Source of the DNA: a bacterium
Lineage (GTDB): Bacteria > UBA9089 > CG2-30-40-21 > SBAY01
Direction: 5' to 3'
Length of the DNA stretch: 7,261 nucleotides
Assembly (NCBI GenBank): GCA_030018635.1
Contig: JASEHU010000100.1
Location: forward strand, 1-7,261
Shown piece by piece: positions 1 through 5,053 of the stretch; the first letter of the stretch is position 1; the number at the start of each line of letters is the position of its first letter. Under the pieces are notes generated by a model that was not told where the DNA came from, did no database searches, and saw only the letters and a program-made list of their open reading frames with translations. The position numbers and the translations under genes are program-made.

Positions 1-27
1 GTCCTATAGGACCTATAGGACTTATAA
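1..27. repeat. 9-bp tandem repeat downstream of flbD
   Basis: Three consecutive nonamers are visible: GTCCTATAG (1-9), GACCTATAG (10-18) and the diverged GACTTATAA (19-27). The core CCTATAGG is self-complementary, and bases 1-12 (GTCCTATAGGAC) are a perfect palindrome. The array starts at the window edge and may be longer to the left. It lies 20 bases past the flbD stop in the direction of transcription. It could be a dispersed intergenic repeat or the start of a transcript-end structure. There is no clear GC-rich stem followed by a T-run, so I do not call it a terminator. Confidence 0.6.
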
Positions 28-46
28 TAATAAGAAAATCTGCGGA

Positions 47-244
47 TTAATCTTCATTCCCCCCCATCCCAAGTTTTTGTCGATATTCGATAATTCTTGA
101 AATTATGGTTTCAACATCTTCTTTAACAATATATTTAGGACCATTGGTAAGGGTTATCACCGTATCAGGAGTGGCCTCGAAATTCTCAATTTGATGTGGA
201 TTGATAAAGAATTCGCGTCCATTAAGCCTGGTTACTTTAATCAT
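47..244 (-). CDS. flbD: FlbD family flagellar protein
   Basis: This encodes a complete 65-residue protein starting at ATG (242-244) and ending in TAA (47-49). It matches the small FlbD family over its whole length: the start MIKVTRLNGREFFINP, then the PDTVITLTNG core (about residues 26-35), then a YIVKEDVETI segment and a C-terminal helix with IIEYRQ. Family members are about 60-75 residues and are found in flagellar hook operons next to flgE and motA. Their molecular role is poorly defined. There is no signal peptide, membrane segment or cysteine, so a cytoplasmic location is likely. The name should not be confused with the Caulobacter sigma-54 regulator FlbD, which is unrelated. It follows flgE by 97 bases and has its own ribosome binding site (AAGGA, 6 bases before ATG). 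The hairpin in the spacer could reduce or separate its expression from flgE. The neighbour motA/motB, common in this order, would lie outside the window. Confidence 0.93.
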   Translation of the reverse strand: MIKVTRLNGREFFINPHQIENFEATPDTVITLTNGPKYIVKEDVETIISRIIEYRQKLGMGGNED

Positions 245-250
245 TTAACA

Positions 251-255
251 TCCTT
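251..255 (-). promoter_or_regulatory. Ribosome binding site of flbD
   Basis: On the minus strand AAGGA lies 6 bases before the ATG at 244-242. It supports this start and shows that flbD can be translated independently of flgE. Confidence 0.7.
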
Positions 256-265
256 CAAGTAAGAT

Positions 266-305
266 AAAGGGGAAAGGGGAAAACTTTCCCCCTTTCCCCC
301 TTTTT
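266..305. terminator. Long G/C-block hairpin between flgE and flbD
   Basis: The plus strand reads AAAGGGGAAAGGGGAAA (266-282), then a short loop, then TTTCCCCCTTTCCCCC (285-300) and TTTTT (301-305). The arms pair over about 17 positions, with one extra C per C-block bulged on one side. The five-T run follows the stem on the plus strand, where no gene is visible upstream. On the minus strand, in which the operon is read, the stem is followed only by a broken T-rich stretch (TTTATCTTACTT). It may be a bidirectional or leaky terminator, an attenuator, or an RNA-stabilising stem after flgE. It is also a purine/pyrimidine mirror-like tract. The hairpin is certain from sequence; its role is inferred. 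Confidence 0.5.
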
Positions 306-341
306 ATTTCTCTATCCGGCTATAGCTACTTTTTACTTAAA

Positions 342-3300
342 TTATAGTCTCTTCATCGCAATGATATCAATAAACATCTGGTCTGCGGTAGTTACAGTTC
401 TTGAATTCGCCTGGAATGCCCGCTGAGCAATAATCATATCAGCAAATTCCTGGACCAAATCAACATTTGACTTCTCTAATTGTCCTGGACTGATAGCATT
501 TCTTCCTTCTGTTTTCGGTTTACCTATAGAAGCGGTACCGGAATTAACAGTTTCGGCAAAGGTAGTACCATCAAGTTTATCTAATCCACTTGGATTATCA
601 AAGTTAGCTAAGGCTATTTGAGCTATATCTTGAGTTTGCCCATTATCGTAGGAAGCAACAACCACTCCTTCAGAATTTATCTTCATCTCTTCTTCTTTAA
701 GTTTTCCGATTTTATATCCATCTTGAGCAGATACCTTTACCGTAGATGGATTAGAAGATAATTGAGTTATTTGATTAAATTTAGGTGAAATTTTACTTGG
801 GTCTGCTCCTTTTTCTGGAGGTGGTGCCCCGTTAAATTCAGGTGGAGTAGGTGTAGATGGCGGGTCAAAATATATCCCTTTATATCTTAACCCAGGGGTT
901 AATGGATCAGAAGGTGATTCGAAAATCTCTGAATTATCTTCATCAAACAACCCCTTACCTGTAAAAGCTAATACCCCATATCCGGCTATCTTTTCCTTTT
1001 CTACCGGATTCATGACAGACCATAGCCATTTATTGAAACTTAATCTCTCAAACAAAAAGTTAACTTTTTGTGGATTCCCAAAGGCATCATAAATCTCTTG
1101 TGGGGCAGAAGATTGATATTGTGATGTAAGTTTTAACTTAGATGTAACTTTAACTCCTGAATCTGCTAATTGAGGTATAGCATTACCTGGATAACTGGTC
1201 TCAGAGACATTCGGTTCCATGACAATATCCTCAGGACCATTATTCCCATTAGGAATGAAGACATCTACTGCCTCTGGAAAAATCTTTCGATAATCAACAG
1301 TTACCTGACCTGAACCTAAAGTACCTGGATTTTTAGACTCCCACCAGTTTGGATTCGCTGAAGGATCTGGCTGATAGTATTTTGACCCTGCATTGGGTTG
1401 TAAAAGAATCCGGTCAACACCATTGCTACCCATATTATCCTCAAATACCCAATCTGACCTTGAAATAATTCTACCATCTACTTTAACACTTAAAGTAGTT
1501 TCATCTACATCGGGATTATCTAAGTCAAAGGAATTTAATCTGGTATAACTCACTAAGTAACTATAGGTAGTTATTCCCCCCTTAATTTCTATTTGGTCTC
1601 TTCCTCCCTGGCCTCCGCCATTTTTAAATATCCATGAATTTCTACTTAGCACCTGTTCATTACCACTGGTAATATTTCTGACTAGGATAGTTGATTTATC
1701 CACATCAGCATTATTCAAGGTAATAAGGGCAGTATTTTGTCTCCATACTCCTTCATCAATCACTTGGGTTCCCTGTCTTCCTTTACCTGCTTCACCCACA
1801 TCCTCACTTCTAACTATGTTAGGCATTATATTTACCTTAAAGAAATCCCTACCTGTTCCAAATAATCCTGTGGTTTCCCCCCATCCATCTTCAGGACCAG
1901 GAACTTCTGCTTCTAAATCCATAACACTATTGTTATTACCGCCTACCTTTTTACCAATAGCGATATTAGTAGCTGAGAAAAATGGATGCAATCCTGTTTC
2001 TTCTAATATTATTTCATCTCCTTGTTCACGACTTCTAATGCTAAATTTATCCATATCAGCATGATAAGTAATAACAACCTTTGCCTGACTGGCATTAATT
2101 TCATCAAGTAAGGTATTTATCGTTGGATAATAAGATGAACTGATTGTCCTTGAAGTATATATCCCATTTTTGGAGGTAATCTTTATGGTTCCATCTACAG
2201 TCCCTCCTTCAAATTGGTCCCAACCACCTGATAAGTCTAAAGTTTTATTTCCATTTAATATCTTCGCACTACTATAAATAACCGGTGAAGCCTCAGTATC
2301 AACAAAATTATCAATCACCCGACCATCTTTATCCAATTGTAGAATTCCTCTTGCTTCCACCGTCTTATTATAGTAATAATCTGCTGTAACTATATCTGTT
2401 TTCTCAACAGGTGAATGAGGAACATCAACCCAGGCCAAACCGGAAGTTAGTAGATTACCCTTTGTCAGAAACCCTTCGATACTATTTTGCCGAATCTTTA
2501 CCTCACAATCTGAACGATTAGTGTTGACAAGTTGAAATCTATCTTGTTTAGGGTCATATCTCAAGCTCAGAGGCATTGCCTCATTTTGAAGATAAGGAGG
2601 AACGGCATTCCCAGAGTGGGCATCATTAAAGATATTAATAAATGATTGGACAGTACCGGTTCCTGATCCTATCCCATTGCCTCCCAAACCATCACTCCAT
2701 ACATTACTCAAACTCCATGCCGCCCAACTTCCAGGTCGAACCTCCCAGATAACAGAAAGACCGCTGTCAAGAGCAGGAGGATTGTTATTGAATCCTGCTT
2801 TAAGAAAAGATTGAGTTAAGTCAAGGTTGTTTTTTACAATCTTTTCACGACTTTGAGGGTTTTCATTTGCGGCAACACTAACCCAACTTTTTCCCGCTGG
2901 AACTGCAGTTTGATGAGAATAAAATCCTTCTCCCTTTAGTTTAGCAGCACTCAAAAACCCACCTGCATTTGTTTGCACCATTGAAATTGCCTGGGTATTT
3001 TTCATGAAAAATTTATCTTCTTTAGTATCATAAGATAAGCTCACAATACCACTTGTTCCTGTTTTTACTAAAGACATGAAGTTTTCCACACTAGCAAAGG
3101 TATTTATCTGAGGAGATGTCCATGTTCCACCATTCCATTTAAATGTTACCTGACTACTCATCAATAAATCCTTTCTTGGAACAAGAGTCGTACCAAACAG
3201 TTGCTCAACATTCCAATTAAAACCAGCCTTATCAAAAGGTTTTGAAACATTTAATATATCATTGACTACATCTTTATTACTTACGACTGAATAGAAGGTA

Positions 3301-4904
3301 ACCTCATCATTTCCTCCCACACCTTGATTATTACGGAATTTATACATTATACCTGGTTGAACTTGACCGTTTATTTTTACCTGTAACCTCGTTGGGTCAA
3401 CAGTAGAATTGTGCATATTAAAACCATTTCTCTCATAATCAACCTTGATAGTTGCCCCTGCAGGAGGTGCATAACAAAAAACTATACGGTCAACCCCGTT
3501 TGAAGATGGTCCAAATCTCGCATCAGCACCATCATCATCAAAGTAATAAATAGTACTTAGCCCTCCCATCCCACCAGGTACCCCAAGTAACGCACTCATA
3601 GGTGTCTTTCCATTAAAAACAATCATAGCTGTCCCATCCGGCATAGTAACATATACATCAAGAGAGGCAGGGTCAATATCCGGGTCACCTAAGTCAAATA
3701 CAGTAACAACACTATCTCCCACCCCTATTTGTTTACCAGTGGCTCCACCCGGGTCCATAGCATTTGGTCCTTGAAGTGTATCACCTCGTTCGAAGAAGTA
3801 AGCATTAGTAGTTATAAATTCTGTTGTAGTAGGGTCAACGGCTTTCCAGCGGTAGTAATTGCGGTCAGGGTGATTAGCGTCAAGCAGATGCTCAAACTGA
3901 ATATTTAATTTATTACTTGTATTATAGACAAACGGTGTTTGCTCTGTTCCTGCCGTGATAAATGCCTGGGTAAAGAACCCATTGCCCGATGTATCAGCCA
4001 CTTCAGCTAATGAAACTTGCACCTTATCGTTATCTGGGATAATACTAAATCTATCATTCTCATATTTGATAGTTACCTGAGCCTGAGCAGAAATATTAAT
4101 CGCATTCATCAATTCGTTTGGAGTTTTCCATCCACCGTCTCCTCCTACTTTAAAAGCTATTTTATTGATAATAATCTTACCATCAGGAGTTTCATTAAAT
4201 CCTGCATCCTTCCATTCCTTGTTAATATCTATCCCATTCTGATTTTTAGAAACCGGCACTACACTCGAAACACCCTTAATAAATGACAAGTCTGTAGCAT
4301 CTATAGGTAATGATTGTGTTGACTTTAAATCTCCTTTGAATTCAACAGACTCAGTTGCTTTACCAGGCATTATATCCCCTCTTACTATCTCTACCCCGGT
4401 CAATGCATTAGTAGTATCAATGATTGTTCTATTGGCTGAATCTTTAATGAGTTGTCCGGTAATCGGGTCTCTTAGCGCATTCCACCCTAAGACCTTAAAT
4501 CCATTTGACGGATTAACCAAACTTCCAAGTTTATCAAAATCAAAACTTCCTGCCCGCGTATATCTATAGTTATCGCTAATTCCATCACTAACGATGAAAA
4601 AGCTATTCGCACCGTTAATTGCCAGATCAGTGTTTTTTTCGCTTGGTTGTAATTTACCTTGTGTAAAAATAGTTTGAATAGTAGCCAGGGTAGTTCCTAA
4701 ACCAACCTGCATAGGAATCATACCACCTACATCTCCTCGTGGTGCTACGGCACTCTTGAAATTTTGGTTCAGAATGTCCTCAAACGACACCCGTGAACGT
4801 TTAAATCCGGTTGAATCAATATTAGCTAAATTTTCACCAATTACATCCAACCATGTCAAATGTGCTTTTAAACCACTTACCCCTGAAAAAAATGAACCTA
4901 TCAT
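342..4904 (-). CDS. flgE: Giant flagellar hook protein FlgE
   Basis: This encodes the subunit of the extracellular flagellar hook and is exported by the flagellar type III system, so it has no signal peptide. The N-terminus (residues 1-43) carries the rod/hook signature NLANIDSTGFKRSRVSFED. Residues 92-142 (TDLAINGANSFFIVSDG and onward) are the conserved D1 region. Residues 1250-1300 (IYDAFGNPQKVNFLFE) resemble the FlgE D2 domain. Residues 1435-1520 form the C-terminal D1/D0 part (NPSGLDKLDGTTF, then VDLVQEFADMIIAQRAFQAN). Common hook proteins have about 400-900 residues; this has 1520. The extra sequence, about residues 200-1250, contains two domain-repeat families with four copies each. A proline-rich loop sits at 1348-1363. 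There are only two cysteines, C477 and C800. The ATG start is fixed by a strong AGGAGGT site and a promoter just upstream. The frame is intact throughout, with no sign of decay. FlgE rather than FlgF/FlgG is favoured by the D2 region, position next to FliK, and size. Confidence 0.95.
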   Translation of the reverse strand: MIGSFFSGVSGLKAHLTWLDVIGENLANIDSTGFKRSRVSFEDILNQNFKSAVAPRGDVGGMIPMQVGLGTTLATIQTIFTQGKLQPSEKNTDLAINGANSFFIVSDGISDNYRYTRAGSFDFDKLGSLVNPSNGFKVLGWNALRDPITGQLIKDSANRTIIDTTNALTGVEIVRGDIMPGKATESVEFKGDLKSTQSLPIDATDLSFIKGVSSVVPVSKNQNGIDINKEWKDAGFNETPDGKIIINKIAFKVGGDGGWKTPNELMNAINISAQAQVTIKYENDRFSIIPDNDKVQVSLAEVADTSGNGFFTQAFITAGTEQTPFVYNTSNKLNIQFEHLLDANHPDRNYYRWKAVDPTTTEFITTNAYFFERGDTLQGPNAMDPGGATGKQIGVGDSVVTVFDLGDPDIDPASLDVYVTMPDGTAMIVFNGKTPMSALLGVPGGMGGLSTIYYFDDDGADARFGPSSNGVDRIVFCYAPPAGATIKVDYERNGFNMHNSTVDPTRLQVKINGQVQPGIMYKFRNNQGVGGNDEVTFYSVVSNKDVVNDILNVSKPFDKAGFNWNVEQLFGTTLVPRKDLLMSSQVTFKWNGGTWTSPQINTFASVENFMSLVKTGTSGIVSLSYDTKEDKFFMKNTQAISMVQTNAGGFLSAAKLKGEGFYSHQTAVPAGKSWVSVAANENPQSREKIVKNNLDLTQSFLKAGFNNNPPALDSGLSVIWEVRPGSWAAWSLSNVWSDGLGGNGIGSGTGTVQSFINIFNDAHSGNAVPPYLQNEAMPLSLRYDPKQDRFQLVNTNRSDCEVKIRQNSIEGFLTKGNLLTSGLAWVDVPHSPVEKTDIVTADYYYNKTVEARGILQLDKDGRVIDNFVDTEASPVIYSSAKILNGNKTLDLSGGWDQFEGGTVDGTIKITSKNGIYTSRTISSSYYPTINTLLDEINASQAKVVITYHADMDKFSIRSREQGDEIILEETGLHPFFSATNIAIGKKVGGNNNSVMDLEAEVPGPEDGWGETTGLFGTGRDFFKVNIMPNIVRSEDVGEAGKGRQGTQVIDEGVWRQNTALITLNNADVDKSTILVRNITSGNEQVLSRNSWIFKNGGGQGGRDQIEIKGGITTYSYLVSYTRLNSFDLDNPDVDETTLSVKVDGRIISRSDWVFEDNMGSNGVDRILLQPNAGSKYYQPDPSANPNWWESKNPGTLGSGQVTVDYRKIFPEAVDVFIPNGNNGPEDIVMEPNVSETSYPGNAIPQLADSGVKVTSKLKLTSQYQSSAPQEIYDAFGNPQKVNFLFERLSFNKWLWSVMNPVEKEKIAGYGVLAFTGKGLFDEDNSEIFESPSDPLTPGLRYKGIYFDPPSTPTPPEFNGAPPPEKGADPSKISPKFNQITQLSSNPSTVKVSAQDGYKIGKLKEEEMKINSEGVVVASYDNGQTQDIAQIALANFDNPSGLDKLDGTTFAETVNSGTASIGKPKTEGRNAISPGQLEKSNVDLVQEFADMIIAQRAFQANSRTVTTADQMFIDIIAMKRL
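1284..1529 (-). repeat. FlgE repeat family B, copy 4
   Basis: Residues about 1126-1207. It shows FDLDNPDVDETTLSVKVDG, SRSDWVFEDNMGSNGVDRI and, after a tryptophan/proline-rich insertion (1176-1198), VTVDYRKIF. The SR-x-x-W-x-F block aligns with copy 3 without gaps. Confidence 0.7.
1530..1721 (-). repeat. FlgE repeat family B, copy 3
   Basis: Residues about 1062-1125. It shows NNADVDKSTILVRN, SRNSWIFKNGGGQGGRDQIE and closes with YLVSYTRL. It abuts copy 4 directly. Confidence 0.7.
1947..2246 (-). repeat. FlgE repeat family A, copy 4
   Basis: Residues about 887-986. It shows DGTIKITSKNG, LLDEINASQAKVVITY, HADMDKFSI, EIILEETGLHPFFSA and closes with IAIG. The EINAS core is the closest of the four to the INISA of copy 1; the AGF opening is replaced by GGW. 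Confidence 0.7.
2439..2825 (-). repeat. FlgE repeat family A, copy 3
   Basis: Residues about 694-822. It shows TQSFLKAGFN, a LSVIWEVRPGSW strand, then a glycine-rich loop (GLGGNGIGSGTG, 739-750), LSLRYDPKQDRFQLVN, and closes with EGFLTKGNLLTSG. It includes C800. The loop makes it the longest A copy. Confidence 0.7.
2919..3245 (-). repeat. FlgE repeat family A, copy 2
   Basis: Residues about 554-662. It shows KPFDKAGFN, a VTFKWNGGTW strand, SLSYDTKEDKFFM, and closes with GGFLSAAKLKGEGFY. Order and spacing of these blocks match copies 1 and 3. Confidence 0.7.
3255..3410 (-). repeat. FlgE repeat family B, copy 2
   Basis: Residues about 499-550, directly after copy 1. It has STVDPTRLQVKINGQ, then FRNNQGVGGNDEVTFYS. 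The closing VDY strand is missing or diverged, so this copy is short. Confidence 0.55.
3426..3701 (-). repeat. FlgE repeat family B, copy 1
   Basis: Residues about 402-493. Key points are VFDLGDPDIDPASLDVYV at the start, a YYFDDDG turn, SNGVDRIVF, and a closing VDY. This copy is the longest of the family because of a glycine-rich insertion around residues 436-450. Compare copy 4, which shares FDL, DVD, GVDRI and VDY. Confidence 0.65.
3945..4223 (-). repeat. FlgE repeat family A, copy 1
   Basis: Residues about 228-320. The copy opens with KEWKDAGFN, has a GKIIIN strand, an INISAQAQVTIKYEND stretch followed by RFSI, and closes with GFFTQAFITAG. The layout (AGF, strand, IN, V-x-Y, D-[RK]-F, then GFF or GFL) recurs in three other places. 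The 'IN' core resembles the flagellin hook-IN motif. Similarity is at protein level only. Confidence 0.7.
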
Positions 4905-4912
4905 TTTAAATT

Positions 4913-4919
4913 ACCTCCT
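4913..4919 (-). promoter_or_regulatory. Ribosome binding site of flgE
   Basis: On the minus strand AGGAGGT lies 8 bases before the ATG at 4904-4902. It is a full match to the anti-Shine-Dalgarno core and fixes the start. This suits a highly expressed structural protein. Confidence 0.9.
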
Positions 4920-4951
4920 CCCATTTTCTTTAAAGTTTTTTATACTAAAGT

Positions 4952-4970
4952 TTCTATATATAATATAGAA
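4952..4970. promoter_or_regulatory. Inverted repeat covering the flgE -10 box
   Basis: TTCTATAT, a 3-base centre ATA, then ATATAGAA: perfect 8-base arms around the -10 hexamer and the predicted start site. A dimeric repressor bound here would block transcription. Because the region is AT-rich, chance symmetry is possible. Confidence 0.4.
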
Positions 4971-4988
4971 TTAATCTCCATTTGTCAA
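4960..4988 (-). promoter_or_regulatory. Near-consensus sigma-70-type promoter of flgE
   Basis: On the minus strand TTGACA (4988-4983) is followed by a 17-base spacer and TATTAT (4965-4960). The -35 is a perfect match and the -10 differs from TATAAT at one position. The predicted start is an A near 4953, leaving a leader of about 49 bases. AT tracts upstream (AAAATTTT at 4991-4998 and an eight-base A-run at 5009-5016) sit where an UP element would lie. I see no sigma-28 or sigma-54 match here, so hook protein may have a housekeeping-type promoter in addition to read-through from fliK. Confidence 0.75.
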
Positions 4989-5000
4989 GTAAAATTTTAC
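4989..5000. promoter_or_regulatory. 12-bp palindrome abutting the flgE -35 box
   Basis: GTAAAATTTTAC is perfectly self-complementary and begins at the base next to the -35 hexamer (4983-4988). Its position fits an activator or repressor site, or part of an AT-rich UP element. No known regulator consensus is recognised. Confidence 0.4.
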
Positions 5001-5053
5001 ATGGAAATAAAAAAAATTTGCATTCTGGTTCTATCCCATTGTAATCATTGGAC

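Noticed and set aside
1816..2064. Plus-strand open frame of 82 codons, with similar ones at 4017-4286, 4336-4569 and 4756-4968
   Set aside because: They lie antisense inside flgE, whose frame is supported along its length by conserved ends and repeated domains. No family resemblance is seen.
2500..3480. The two FlgE cysteines (C477, C800) as spirochaete-style lysinoalanine cross-link sites
   Set aside because: Known cross-linking in spirochaete hooks involves a cysteine in the conserved domain region. These two lie in the insert, so nothing in the sequence supports the chemistry.
5009..5016. Eight-base T-run (minus strand) after fliK as an intrinsic terminator
   Set aside because: No GC-rich stem precedes it. 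Nearby CAATG copies are direct, not inverted. It fits better as part of an AT-rich region upstream of the flgE promoter.
5020..5045. Possible sigma-54 promoter (GG ... GC) upstream of flgE
   Set aside because: The GG and GC pairs in this stretch are about 13 bases apart instead of 10, and the flanking bases do not match the consensus.
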